Of a stretch of 64,000 nucleotides of DNA, positions 1-7,193 are shown one piece after another. This DNA comes from Armatimonadota bacterium (GTDB lineage: Bacteria > Armatimonadota > Fimbriimonadia > Fimbriimonadales > Fimbriimonadaceae), in assembly GCA_018268375.1 (NCBI GenBank), contig JAFDWS010000002.1, positions 248,001 to 312,000 of the forward strand, read 5' to 3'. The notes under the pieces are model-generated. The model made no database searches. It worked only from the letters and a program-made list of their open reading frames with translations, and was not told the DNA's origin. The stretch's first letter is position 1, and each line of letters starts with the position of its first letter. The translations under genes and the position numbers were made by a program.

Positions 1-255
1 GAGACCGTTTGCATTGACGTCACTGTTCTCTCCACCGTCCCAGTCCACGACGTTGCATTCACCAATCCAGTGTTTGAGGTATGGCAGTTTTGTCGTGGCC
101 GTGTATTTCACATTGACCTTGCCCAACCCTTTGTTGGCAGCCTGGGTTACACAATGTGCGATAACGTCCATGGCAGTCTGTAAGCGGTGCTCGGCTTCGT
201 CTCGCTTGGCTTGCCGCGCCACTGCCATAAGGTCTCGTGCCTTTTGTGCGTCCAT
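1..255 (-). CDS. hypothetical protein, 3' truncated by window edge
   Basis: The frame opens at ATG (255) and reads MDAQKARDLMAVARQAKRDE onward to base 1 without a stop, so only the first 85 residues are visible. The N-terminal half is alanine- and charge-rich and probably helical. The start follows a T-rich stretch (TTTGTTCGTTT) after the terminator of the upstream gene, a start context repeated through the minus-strand region. I do not recognise the family. Confidence 0.7.
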   Translation of the reverse strand, partial: MDAQKARDLMAVARQAKRDEAEHRLQTAMDVIAHCVTQAANKGLGKVNVKYTATTKLPYLKHWIGECNVVDWDGGENSDVNANGL

Positions 256-266
256 AAACGAACAAA

Positions 267-291
267 GCCCCAGACGCTAAGCGTCCGGGGC
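267..291 (-). terminator. intrinsic terminator containing a stop codon
   Basis: Read on the minus strand, an 11-bp stem (GCCCCGGACGC/GCGTCTGGGGC, one G-U pair) has the TAG stop of the upstream gene at its loop and is followed by TTTGTTCGTTT. It separates the ADP-ribosyltransferase gene from the partial gene at the left edge. Confidence 0.8.
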
Positions 292-744
292 CTTGATTTT
301 GCTTGTGTCCCACACTACGACCTCTTCACAGTTGCCACTGGACCGCATATAGCGCATGATAACAGCGTCGTAGCCTTTTTCCGCGGCCCAGTCTGCCAAA
401 CCACCCAGGCATGACAATGAGCGCACTTCGTACACCTCGCCATCGTGCGCGATGATGTCGAACGGGTAAAAGGTCTCTAACGCCGTGATACTGGGCTGGT
501 CCTCATAAGTGCGCAGCGCCACCTGTATGTTTCCGTCGATGATGCGCAGAGGTTCTTCGGGGTCGATGAGCAAGGGGTTCTTTATGTCGACCTCGGCCTC
601 GATAATGTGAGTGCCGTACACTTCGGCCGTGGCGCGCTCGAGACCAAAGTAGACTCCAGTTCCTAATCCGAGCCGCCCGGGATGGAACGCTTGCAGGTCA
701 GTGGCCTGCAGGTGTGTTTCGAAAGTTCCGTGATAGAGTCTCAT
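277..744 (-). CDS. putative ADP-ribosyltransferase (ART, polyvalent-protein type)
   Basis: Predicted 155 aa. The H-Y-E layout of diphtheria-toxin-like ARTs can be followed: LYHGT near the N-terminus, GLGTGVYFG around residues 26-34, and NCEEVVVWDTSKIK at the C-terminus. EVDIKNPLLID and GYDAVIM also fit the ART domains found in phage polyvalent proteins. Such enzymes transfer ADP-ribose from NAD to proteins or nucleic acids; the target here is unknown. ATG at 744 overlaps the upstream stop as ATGA, so the pair is probably translated together. The last codons lie in the terminator stem. Family call from motifs only. Confidence 0.7.
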   Translation of the reverse strand: MRLYHGTFETHLQATDLQAFHPGRLGLGTGVYFGLERATAEVYGTHIIEAEVDIKNPLLIDPEEPLRIIDGNIQVALRTYEDQPSITALETFYPFDIIAHDGEVYEVRSLSCLGGLADWAAEKGYDAVIMRYMRSSGNCEEVVVWDTSKIKAPDA

Positions 745-986
745 ATTGCCAGCTCGACCTCGCTGAGCCACTTCATTTTTTCTGCGGCCCATTCCAACCA
801 GGGTTCTTGTGTGTGTTTGATATCGGCGGCTTCTCGTGCCGTCCAGTCTGCTTCGAACTGTGGGTTTTCAGCACCGTGCCAACAATCGCGAAAGTTTCGC
901 GGCTTCATGGCATAGACTATGCTCATCCACTTGACCAGTTCTTGCACCTCGGTCAAGTAATGTTCCGGACTGACGTACTGTGCCAT
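741..986 (-). CDS. hypothetical protein, 81 aa
   Basis: Small acidic protein with several tryptophans (KWM, DCWHG, DWTARE, PWLEWAAEKMKWL), likely helical. It starts at ATG 986 after a terminator hairpin and its stop overlaps the ART start by four bases, so the two form a bicistronic unit and may act together, for example as a partner or regulator of the ART. No family recognised. Confidence 0.7.
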   Translation of the reverse strand: MAQYVSPEHYLTEVQELVKWMSIVYAMKPRNFRDCWHGAENPQFEADWTAREAADIKHTQEPWLEWAAEKMKWLSEVELAI

Positions 987-1000
987 GGCTGTTAGGTTGT

Positions 1001-1022
1001 GGAGCCCGGTTGCCCGGGCTCC
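1001..1022 (-). terminator. intergenic hairpin, probable terminator
   Basis: Nine-base-pair stem GGAGCCCGG/CCGGGCTCC closed by a GCAA tetraloop (minus strand), between two genes. The following ACAACCTAAC is poor in T, so it may be a weak terminator or an mRNA-stability hairpin. Confidence 0.5.
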
Positions 1023-1031
1023 AGGGCCGGT

Positions 1032-1241
1032 TCACCTCCGGCCGCATTCCTTCAGGATGTCTGGGCCGCTGACAAGGACGGCCGTTGGGTGGATATCGTT
1101 CAGGTACGTGTCGCCGTAATCGTAGGAGCCGAACGTGCCTGGTCCTTTGACCGACATGAACGCCATGGCCTGTTCGTTTTTGGCCGCGTTGTCGGGTTTC
1201 TGGTAGAGCTTGAGGATTCGCCATTCCCAAACACCGTCCAA
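1032..1241 (-). CDS. hypothetical protein, 69 aa, start uncertain
   Basis: The frame is open from about 1277, but the first usable start is TTG at 1241 (reading MDGVWEWRILKLYQKP). Upstream in-frame codons (KHEVPYAVYKSLDGVWEW) look protein-like, and an ATG in another frame at 1284 reads MKRKTRSP, so the true N-terminus could be longer or a frameshift could be present. No family recognised. Confidence 0.5.
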   Translation of the reverse strand: MDGVWEWRILKLYQKPDNAAKNEQAMAFMSVKGPGTFGSYDYGDTYLNDIHPTAVLVSGPDILKECGRR

Positions 1242-1306
1242 GCTCTTGTAGACGGCATAGGGGACTTCGTGTTTTGCGCTTCATGCGTATGGGTTAGATG
1301 TCGCCA

Positions 1307-1666
1307 TCAGCCTCTCAGGTCTCCAACGGTGTAAATGTCTAGGGCCGGGTACAAACGTCGTTGTTCCGTAAGCCATGTGTCAAACTCCTCGCGAGTAAAG
1401 GACGCGGCCCAGTTCCAGTCATCGTCGTACTGCTCGCGCAGCTCTTTGAGTCGGTCAGCGTCGACACGAGTCGTCAGAAGCTCGATGGCTTTTGGTGCCA
1501 TGTGGTCTTCAAAACGCCTGTCCCACACACCGACACGTAGGACATTGGTATGAATCCCCTCGTCCCAGGTCAGTCTGGTTTGTAACTCTTCCTCGGAGTC
1601 GATGAGGGCTTGTGCGACCTCGGGGTCGATGTCCTCAATGATTAAAGCCTCGCGTTCAATCTTCAT
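1307..1666 (-). CDS. hypothetical protein, 119 aa
   Basis: Acidic, predicted helical protein starting MKIEREALIIEDIDPEVAQA. ATG at 1666 overlaps the TGA of the upstream gene (ATGA), which decides the start over an upstream in-frame alternative. Features include paired charged helices (RLKELREQYDDDW) and FTREEFDTWLTEQRRLYP near the C-terminus. Function unknown. Confidence 0.7.
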   Translation of the reverse strand: MKIEREALIIEDIDPEVAQALIDSEEELQTRLTWDEGIHTNVLRVGVWDRRFEDHMAPKAIELLTTRVDADRLKELREQYDDDWNWAASFTREEFDTWLTEQRRLYPALDIYTVGDLRG

Positions 1667-2043
1667 GTGGTTTTCAACTTCGGCTTGGGTTCGGTCGGGG
1701 ACCGGAACATAAACCATTTGTCGCGGCCATAGTCCAAGAATCCCACTGGAGCTACGACATAGTAGGTCGGCACGCCGGCACCGTGCCGGTACTCAATGAT
1801 GTCGCCCACCGACACAGAAGGGTGTTGTTTGTTCTGCACCTCGTTCTGACCGTACTTGAACACTAGGTTGAGTACGGCGTCACGCATGGCAGTCTCATTG
1901 TTGACTTCAGGGACTGGCGGCTCTTCGCCCAGTGTGCGCTTCATCGCCAACGTTTTTTCGGCCTCGACCAAATCGTCAGGCACCTCGACTTCGCGGATGG
2001 ACAACTCCATCTGGTTGTAAAACTGATAAACTTTGAACTTCAC
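1663..2043 (-). CDS. hypothetical protein, 126 aa
   Basis: Probable GTG start at 2043 (VKFKVYQFYNQMELSIREVE), immediately after a terminator T-run; a TTG at 2049 is the alternative. The C-terminal half (VSVGDIIEYRHGAGVPTYYV, then VGFLDYGRDKWFMF) has the look of a small beta domain binding a ligand or nucleic acid, but no family is certain. Coupled to the next gene by ATGA. Confidence 0.7.
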   Translation of the reverse strand: MKFKVYQFYNQMELSIREVEVPDDLVEAEKTLAMKRTLGEEPPVPEVNNETAMRDAVLNLVFKYGQNEVQNKQHPSVSVGDIIEYRHGAGVPTYYVVAPVGFLDYGRDKWFMFRSPTEPKPKLKTT

Positions 2044-2054
2044 AAACAAAAACA

Positions 2055-2079
2055 GCCCCGAAGCTCGATGCTCCGGGGC
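2055..2079 (-). terminator. intrinsic terminator of the repeated GCCCCGRAGC class
   Basis: Stem GCCCCGGAGC/GCTTCGGGGC with loop ATCGA on the minus strand, followed by TGTTTTTGTTTG, which leads directly into the next start codon. One of a set of near-identical hairpins (others at 5318, 9898, 12447, 27020 and 30486). Confidence 0.8.
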
Positions 2080-2089
2080 CGTTTTCTTT

Positions 2090-2743
2090 TCACCCGAACA
2101 CTCGTTCGAGCGGTTGGGTGTCGTCGGTCGGCTTGCCTGGCGGGGGCAGCGCGGCGTTGTACTTTTCCAAGTGCCCTTGTAGCTCTTTCAGCAGGGCAGG
2201 GACTTTGGCAAGGTGTTCCAGGGCGAACGGCAGTGTGTTACCGTCCGACGTGCCTCGACCTATGCGTGTGACAGAACTCGACGTGTACCCGATTTCTTTC
2301 AACAGTTCGAGCATCGTCAACCGCGCCCGGTAAGCGGACAGGTCAGGCTCGGTCAGCGGTTCGGCTCGGAGCGGTGCCTGTTGCTCTTCCAGCAACTTGG
2401 CATAGTTTTCTTGGTCGGTTGCCCATTGGGCCAATGCCGCAGAATCGGCTTCCTTTTTTTCGTAAACGCTGGACTTGTCGCCAAAGACGGCCTCTTCCAT
2501 CATAGCCGTGAAGCAGTTGATGGCTCTGCGTTCGCCTTCGTGCCACGTACACGCCTCCTGAGTCCTTTCAGAAGGTTGGAGGGTGTGCTCCAGCTTGCTC
2601 GCCTTACCACTGATGTGGTTGTGCAACGATGCCGCTGTCAAGACCGACCGAAAGAACCTGAATGGCACGCCAGTAATGGTCACCGTGCCGTTCTTTGGTT
2701 CGTAGTCGAACTTGGTTTTCTTCAGTTGGTTGTAGTCGGTCAT
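2090..2743 (-). CDS. hypothetical protein, 217 aa
   Basis: Begins MTDYNQLKKTKFDYEPKNGT. A beta-rich start is followed by a mostly helical body with many charged residues and EENYAKLLEEQQ-type segments, then a proline-rich tail (ALPPPGKPTDDTQPLERVFG). The start codon overlaps the stop of the DUF3085-like gene. Family not recognised; position suggests early or accessory function. Confidence 0.7.
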   Translation of the reverse strand: MTDYNQLKKTKFDYEPKNGTVTITGVPFRFFRSVLTAASLHNHISGKASKLEHTLQPSERTQEACTWHEGERRAINCFTAMMEEAVFGDKSSVYEKKEADSAALAQWATDQENYAKLLEEQQAPLRAEPLTEPDLSAYRARLTMLELLKEIGYTSSSVTRIGRGTSDGNTLPFALEHLAKVPALLKELQGHLEKYNAALPPPGKPTDDTQPLERVFG

Positions 2744-3177
2744 ATTGGCACTGAGATGCTCTTGGTGCTCACTTCTAGGAACACTTTGTCATCTTGGGCG
2801 TTGTCAAGCATTGCTTGCACCGTGGGTGCGTCCAAGAACTCGACGCCATCGTTGCCACCAAAGGATTCGCGCTTGTTCGCCCACCATTCTTCGAATTCCA
2901 GCTTCTCGGGATTGACCTCGTGGGCATAGGCCACGAGAAAGTCTGGTTCGTCTTCGCCGTTTTCTCCTTTGTGAGTGTTGGTCGGGTGTGGCACGCCGTC
3001 CTTGGAGTTACTCATCAGGTAAACGCCACTGTCGCCCACGAGCCATAAACCAGGCTTGCGTTGGCGTTCGGCCTCTTCTTTCGGCAAATATTCCTCATAC
3101 GCCACTTTGTGCTCTGTGGCCGCTTGTGAATCTCCGAACAGCTGTTGGACCAGTGCTTTGTCAAAACTGAGTTTCAT
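2740..3177 (-). CDS. DUF3085-like protein
   Basis: 145 aa. GLWLVGDSGVYLMSN (about residues 43-57) followed by EFEEWWANKRESFGGNDGVEFL matches my recollection of DUF3085, a family of unknown function seen on plasmids and phages, where a G-W-L-V-G-D-x-G-V-Y-L-M-S-N core and an F-G-G-D/N-D-G-V-E-F-L motif recur. Start ATG 3177 lies ten bases after the thioesterase stop. A domain search would settle it. Confidence 0.7.
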   Translation of the reverse strand: MKLSFDKALVQQLFGDSQAATEHKVAYEEYLPKEEAERQRKPGLWLVGDSGVYLMSNSKDGVPHPTNTHKGENGEDEPDFLVAYAHEVNPEKLEFEEWWANKRESFGGNDGVEFLDAPTVQAMLDNAQDDKVFLEVSTKSISVPI

Positions 3178-3186
3178 GTCGTTTGT

Positions 3187-3618
3187 TCAATTTTCCGCGG
3201 CCGGGTTTTCCGGGGCCGCAAGTTCGAGTCGATGCGGATGATACTTGTCGCCCTTGAGCGTGACAAATACGAATTTGCTCGTCGCGGCGTGGATGCGTTC
3301 AGGGAACTTGTCCTCGCGCGGCTGTCGGTAGGCTTCCACCTGGACGACAATCGCATTGTTGCGCAACTCGACGACGGTCGCTTCCATGAAGACGATGTCG
3401 CCCAGTTGTGCGGCCTTGTGGAACGTGAGTTCAAGGACTTTGTAGGTCACCGCATTGTCGCACGGTGAGTCTGAGAACTGCAAAAGCTCGGTGCAGGCCG
3501 AGGCGGCGCACAAGTCCAGTTGGGCCATGAATGCGCCGCCGAAGATTTGAGGCAGCCGGTAGTTGCAGTGCTCCGGCATGACGATAAAGCTGCTAGTGAA
3601 CGTGGTGCGTAGTTTCAT
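3187..3618 (-). CDS. hotdog-fold acyl-CoA thioesterase-like protein
   Basis: 143 aa, the usual length of a single hotdog domain. MPEHCNYRLPQIFGGAFMAQ followed by DLCAASACTEL fits the N-D-x-G-x-x-x-G-G-x-x-M-x-x-x-D pattern of YciA/BFIT-type thioesterases, and ELTFHKAAQLGDIVFMEATV and KFVFVTL fit their core strands. Family members hydrolyse acyl-CoA in the cytoplasm. Unusual cargo for a phage-like element; the substrate cannot be read from sequence. Coupled to the upstream gene by ATGA. Confidence 0.7.
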   Translation of the reverse strand: MKLRTTFTSSFIVMPEHCNYRLPQIFGGAFMAQLDLCAASACTELLQFSDSPCDNAVTYKVLELTFHKAAQLGDIVFMEATVVELRNNAIVVQVEAYRQPREDKFPERIHAATSKFVFVTLKGDKYHPHRLELAAPENPAAEN

Positions 3619-4082
3619 GCGAATGGGAACATTGTCACCAAGTACTGACGACCTTGAACAATGAGCAAGTCAGGGTGCTCGCCCTCCCAGCCAGCAATTG
3701 CCCATAGGTTGGACACGTCGGTCTCCAGCTGTGGGTTCGTAGCCTGAAGATACCCGTATTCGTTGCTGTCTGGGTCAGTGTTCTCCACGACCTCGATTGC
3801 TTGGACATGGAACTTCAAGCCAGAGAGTTCTAGTTTCAGGCTGAGCCGTGACCGCGGGTCTTCACCGTTGCCGAAGTCGCCGTCAGGCACCCATGCCTCT
3901 TCAGGGATGTCGATGAAGAACGGGTTCTGGACGGAACCGTCTTGAGACTTGAAGCGGTCGTACAAAGCATCAAACGCTTGGAGTTGATTATTGTCACCAA
4001 GGTTTTGCGTCAAATGACTAAGGTGTCCTAGTGTCGCCTTCTTGGCCGACAAAGCGTCGAAAATGAGGCTGAGTGTGTCCAT
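3615..4082 (-). CDS. hypothetical protein, 155 aa
   Basis: Starts MDTLSLIFDALSAKKATLGH. The N-terminal third is helical; the rest appears beta-rich and acidic, with NPFFIDIPEEAWVPDGDFGN and a C-terminal HPDLLIVQGRQYLVTMFPFA. It precedes the thioesterase gene with an ATGA overlap, so both are probably co-translated. No family recognised. Confidence 0.65.
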   Translation of the reverse strand: MDTLSLIFDALSAKKATLGHLSHLTQNLGDNNQLQAFDALYDRFKSQDGSVQNPFFIDIPEEAWVPDGDFGNGEDPRSRLSLKLELSGLKFHVQAIEVVENTDPDSNEYGYLQATNPQLETDVSNLWAIAGWEGEHPDLLIVQGRQYLVTMFPFA

Positions 4083-4132
4083 TGTTGAATCAGTTTGTGC
4101 GTCGCTCGTAAGTCCGGGGCCAAGCCGGAGTG

Positions 4133-4762
4133 TCAGTCCTCTGGCACCGCTACGGTGTCAAAGTACGCGCTGGCTTCTCGGTAGCCTGCCAGACGGGAAC
4201 TCTTGATGCCGTTGTACCCTTCGCACTGACGCAACCGAGACTCGACGTCAGTAGTGGTCATGGCTTCGTTAGCCTCGCCTAAAACCCAGGCAGTGTTGTC
4301 GATGACCTTGATGCGGCCGATGTGGAGACCAGTCTGCCGCAGGCCCTCTTCCAATCGCTTGGCGTGCGTGCTCGCGGCCACGTCGAGCTTCGCTGCCCAC
4401 AACCAATCCTTGGGGTGGCTTACGACCACGCGGACGTTCACGTACGTGTCGCTGTCCGGCACGGCGGCGACCACTGGTGCAGACTTGACGTCCACCTCGA
4501 ACTTCTTGTCTTGGCGGTCGGCGACCATGTCGCCCCACTTAGTGTACACAGTGACGTCTGGGTCGAGCCAATAGTAGTCTTTGTTCGGCGTCAGTATGTC
4601 GCCAGAACCAAAGCTCTCACTCAAGGTGCAGGCCGCATAAGTCGCAACATCGTCGGCAAAACTCTCCGGCGTCATTTCTTTTTCATCCCCCGAGGGGAAC
4701 TTGAGTGCTTTGTAGTTGACAATAATGGCCAATTGGCCTTCAAAAGTTGTGAGGTCAGGCAT
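4133..4762 (-). CDS. hypothetical protein, 209 aa
   Basis: Starts MPDLTTFEGQLAIIVNYKAL. Mixed alpha/beta composition; the segment RVVVSHPKDWLWAAKLDVA and several DxD-like acidic turns are visible but do not define a family. It stands alone between two gaps of 40-50 bases containing GGCCC-type palindromic remnants rather than full terminators. Confidence 0.65.
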   Translation of the reverse strand: MPDLTTFEGQLAIIVNYKALKFPSGDEKEMTPESFADDVATYAACTLSESFGSGDILTPNKDYYWLDPDVTVYTKWGDMVADRQDKKFEVDVKSAPVVAAVPDSDTYVNVRVVVSHPKDWLWAAKLDVAASTHAKRLEEGLRQTGLHIGRIKVIDNTAWVLGEANEAMTTTDVESRLRQCEGYNGIKSSRLAGYREASAYFDTVAVPED

Positions 4763-4802
4763 GGTTTGAATTCAGAAACGGTCGTCCAAGTCTAGGGCCG
4801 AA

Positions 4803-5306
4803 TCAATCGGCTATCGCGTCGGCCAAACGCTCGAAAGCATTGGCGACGTTGGCACAGTCACGTTCAGCAGCGCGCATGACTCGGGCGGCTTCACTGAATT
4901 GCTCTGACAAGGTGCATTCCGGGTCGTTGGTCTCGCGAACCTCGACGGCTATGAACTCGCACAAAGTGTCGCCGTGTTTTGCGTCTGGTTCGTCGTGGTA
5001 CTGGCGGCACATACCGTCAGGGTACGCAAAGTCGGCAATGTCCATGAACTCAGGCACGCCGATACCTTTGAGCTCCAAGGTGCCAGACGGCGAGTAATGG
5101 TCGGTCAAACGTCCAAGGTAGCTTGGCAACTCATCGGCGGGATACAGTTGCGTGCCTCCGATGGTGTCCGGCAAGTTGAGTGTTGGCGAGCGCAGCAGGC
5201 CGGCCACTTCAAGCCCGCGTTCGGTATTGATGGTCAGTGTGAACTGACCGTCTTGTTTTTCAATGGTGAAGTCTTTCATGATGCGAACCGTGAGTTTGTC
5301 GGCCAT
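4803..5306 (-). CDS. hypothetical protein, 167 aa
   Basis: Probable start ATG 5306 (MADKLTVRIMKDFTIEKQDG), right after the T-run of the upstream terminator; ATG 5279 (MKDFTIEK) is the alternative. The N-terminal half is beta-rich; the C-terminal 60 residues (CTLSEQFSEAARVMRAAERD onward) form a likely amphipathic helix or coiled coil. Function unknown. Confidence 0.65.
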   Translation of the reverse strand: MADKLTVRIMKDFTIEKQDGQFTLTINTERGLEVAGLLRSPTLNLPDTIGGTQLYPADELPSYLGRLTDHYSPSGTLELKGIGVPEFMDIADFAYPDGMCRQYHDEPDAKHGDTLCEFIAVEVRETNDPECTLSEQFSEAARVMRAAERDCANVANAFERLADAIAD

Positions 5307-5317
5307 AAACAAGAACA

Positions 5318-5341
5318 GCCCCGAAGCTCGCGCTCCGGGGC
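5318..5341 (-). terminator. intrinsic terminator of the repeated GCCCCGRAGC class
   Basis: Minus-strand stem GCCCCGGAGC/GCTTCGGGGC with loop GCGA, followed by TGTTCTTGTTT and then an ATG. Confidence 0.75.
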
Positions 5342-5347
5342 CGTTGG

Positions 5348-5731
5348 TCAGACAGTGGCAAAAAAGTTGGCGGCCTTGAGGAGTGTACCGTAGGTTTTGG
5401 GCGTCATGCGCACGCCTTTCACGGGAATGCCGGTCACCAAATACCAAGCATAGATACGCAGGTACCACTTCGAAATGACAGCGCGCTCGGCCTCGTCAAA
5501 CTCTGCAAGGTATCTGCGTTTGACCCGACCGAATTTTTTCTTTTCGTACATCTCAGCGATGACGAACAGCTGCCGCAGGTACATTTCGCCCCAAAGCATG
5601 ACGAGTTTGACACCAGTGAGGTCTTCATTGCCTTCACCAGTAACGTAGTCCAAGCCGTCTTGCTCTGAAAGCCATGGACCGCGAGCGTTTTTGATTTGTT
5701 GGAGCATATTAGGTGAGTTTGCGCTTCTCAT
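5348..5731 (-). CDS. hypothetical protein, 127 aa
   Basis: Starts at ATG 5731 (MRSANSPNMLQQIKNARGPW), one base after the upstream stop. A basic helical stretch (MYEKKKFGRVKRRYLAEFDE) and aromatic-rich KWYLRIYAWYLVTGIPVKGV are visible; the latter is hydrophobic but too interrupted for a clear membrane helix. No family recognised. Confidence 0.65.
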   Translation of the reverse strand: MRSANSPNMLQQIKNARGPWLSEQDGLDYVTGEGNEDLTGVKLVMLWGEMYLRQLFVIAEMYEKKKFGRVKRRYLAEFDEAERAVISKWYLRIYAWYLVTGIPVKGVRMTPKTYGTLLKAANFFATV

Positions 5732-5732
5732 G

Positions 5733-6110
5733 TCAGAATTTGGACAGTACGTCGTCGCGGTGTAGTTTGTTGCTCGGCCATGCCGACCACCCACCAGGTG
5801 GCGTCACAGTTGCGGCACCGCGAAAGAAAGTGTCCACGGTGGTCAAGGCGGCCATCAACGGTGCGAACGGTTTTGGCGGCCGCTTTACCGAGTCGTGAAC
5901 TAACGCCGGGTCGTTAAATTCGTAATCCTGCCATGTTGTGCCGTCCTTCATGACGACCCAACATGAGCCGTTGCATTCGCAGTATTCAACGGCATTGGGA
6001 ACGCGCCTGAAGGCGGATTTGAGCATGGGCCGAAAGAACCGGACGTTGATGCGCTCAACCACCTCGTCTGCAAGCGGCTCCAGAAAATCATTCAGTTTGT
6101 CGTCTTTCAT
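5733..6110 (-). CDS. hypothetical protein, 125 aa
   Basis: Starts MKDDKLNDFLEPLADEVVER. Central YCECNGSCWVVMKDGTTWQD contains a C-x-C-x(3)-C cluster, possibly a metal site. C-terminal part is proline- and threonine-rich. Adjacent to the next gene with a two-base spacing, suggesting co-translation. Function unknown. Confidence 0.65.
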   Translation of the reverse strand: MKDDKLNDFLEPLADEVVERINVRFFRPMLKSAFRRVPNAVEYCECNGSCWVVMKDGTTWQDYEFNDPALVHDSVKRPPKPFAPLMAALTTVDTFFRGAATVTPPGGWSAWPSNKLHRDDVLSKF

Positions 6111-6127
6111 TAAGCATCAATGCATGG

Positions 6128-6496
6128 TCACGTGTTGTTTCTGGGACCGAGAGTCGTCATCAGCGCGCTGAGTCGGGCCTCGGCCGCAGCAGCTTGGTTC
6201 CGAATACTGACGCGTGCTCCGGCAATGTGTCCCTTTTTGTGCATCAGGATGAGGTAAAGCCCAAGCTCGTCCGGCTTCCACTGGCTGTAGGCCTTGCGTG
6301 TGTTGCCAGACTGGACTCGGGCACATTCTGCGTCGTACGGCAAGTCCTGCGCCGCTTCGACAAGCTCATCGAGGGTCATGCTGGCCAAAAGCTCGTCGAG
6401 GGTTTCTTTGTGCTCCTTGTACGCCAGGTTGTACGGTGCGTCCCAGCGCTTGGTCTCAAGAATCTGAGAGCTTGAAATAATTCCTGTAGTCATCAT
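6128..6496 (-). CDS. hypothetical protein, 122 aa
   Basis: Starts MMTTGIISSSQILETKRWDA; predicted mainly helical, with an alanine/arginine-rich C-terminus. Its ATG shares one base with the TAA of the SPOUT methyltransferase gene (TAATG), so it is the third gene of a coupled run with that methyltransferase and the 40-aa gene before it. Confidence 0.7.
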   Translation of the reverse strand: MMTTGIISSSQILETKRWDAPYNLAYKEHKETLDELLASMTLDELVEAAQDLPYDAECARVQSGNTRKAYSQWKPDELGLYLILMHKKGHIAGARVSIRNQAAAAEARLSALMTTLGPRNNT

Positions 6497-7008
6497 TACA
6501 CTAACGCCAGTTTTCTTGCCTGGTGCTCCTTCAGCCGTTGGTCATAGAGCAGCGTTGCCGCCGCCGTCGCCAAGTTTAGGCATTCCATCGAGTCGATTTT
6601 CACGAACCGGTGACAATGCACAAGGATGCTTCGGTCGAGTGTGCCGTCTTCGGGGCCGAAAATATAAATCGGCTTCTCTGGGTGCTCAAAGTCGAACAAG
6701 CACTCGGAGTTCGGTCTGAACTCAACAGCGATTGGAGTCGCATCTGCGGCCAATGGCGGCAAAGGTTCAGGGTGCCACACGAGTTGCACGTCTCTGTACC
6801 CTTTGATGCGCTCTTCCCGTGGCACGCGGTCTAACGCGTCGACCTCGTTCCAGATGCGCTGTCCTGTCGTCCAGACTTGTCCTATGCCATGACACGCGGC
6901 CAATCGGAGCACCATGCCCACGTTGTGAGGGAACTTCGTGCCGACCAGAACAATCGAGTTCGGCGGCACTGTCTCCCCACGTTTGAAGTATTTTTCTGAG
7001 TTGCTCAT
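6496..7008 (-). CDS. SPOUT-superfamily (TrmH/SpoU-like) RNA methyltransferase
   Basis: 170 aa. LVGTKFPHNVGMVLRLAACH (about 20-39) is the N-x-G-x-x-x-R motif 1 of SpoU-type enzymes; YIFGPEDGTLDRSIL is the F-G-x-E-x-x-G motif 2; and the C-terminal MECLNLATAAATLLYDQR matches motif 3, where the asparagine and following small residues help form the knot. These enzymes 2'-O-methylate tRNA or rRNA with SAM. Start ATG 7008 is set by a GGAGAAAACCC ribosome-binding site and an ATGA overlap with the 40-aa gene. It lacks extra RNA-binding domains. It could adjust host or phage tRNAs. Confidence 0.85.
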   Translation of the reverse strand: MSNSEKYFKRGETVPPNSIVLVGTKFPHNVGMVLRLAACHGIGQVWTTGQRIWNEVDALDRVPREERIKGYRDVQLVWHPEPLPPLAADATPIAVEFRPNSECLFDFEHPEKPIYIFGPEDGTLDRSILVHCHRFVKIDSMECLNLATAAATLLYDQRLKEHQARKLALV

Positions 7009-7127
7009 GGGTTTTCTCCAGCGGCCTCGCGAAGTTCTCTCAGCCGATATTCCAAGGCCAGGCGTTCGTTTTCTGTCCAGGGCCGCGGAAATCCGAGCCA
7101 TGCGCGCGCGTTTCGCTTGAAAGTCAT
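7005..7127 (-). CDS. small protein, 40 aa
   Basis: Short frame starting MTFKRNARAWLGFPRPWTEN, basic and aromatic at the N-terminus with a helical ERLALEYRLRELREAAGENP C-terminus. Its last codons carry the GGAGAA ribosome-binding site of the methyltransferase gene and its TGA overlaps that ATG. Tight coupling makes it a credible gene despite its size. Function unknown. Confidence 0.6.
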   Translation of the reverse strand: MTFKRNARAWLGFPRPWTENERLALEYRLRELREAAGENP

Positions 7128-7172
7128 CCACGCAAGCTTGGCCAAGTATAGCTGGACGCGGAAACGAAGAAA

Positions 7173-7193
7173 GGCCGCGGTCAAACCGCGGCC
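7173..7193 (-). terminator. intrinsic terminator
   Basis: Minus-strand stem GGCCGCGG/CCGCGGCC with the stop codon TGA in the loop, then TTTCTTCG. It ends the gene at 7181-7915. Confidence 0.75.

Noticed and set aside
868..1284. 138-codon minus-strand frame starting MKRKTRSP
   Set aside because: It overlaps two better-supported genes, is arginine-rich in a way typical of frame shadows, and has no family signs; only a possible frameshift with 1032-1241 was kept as a note.
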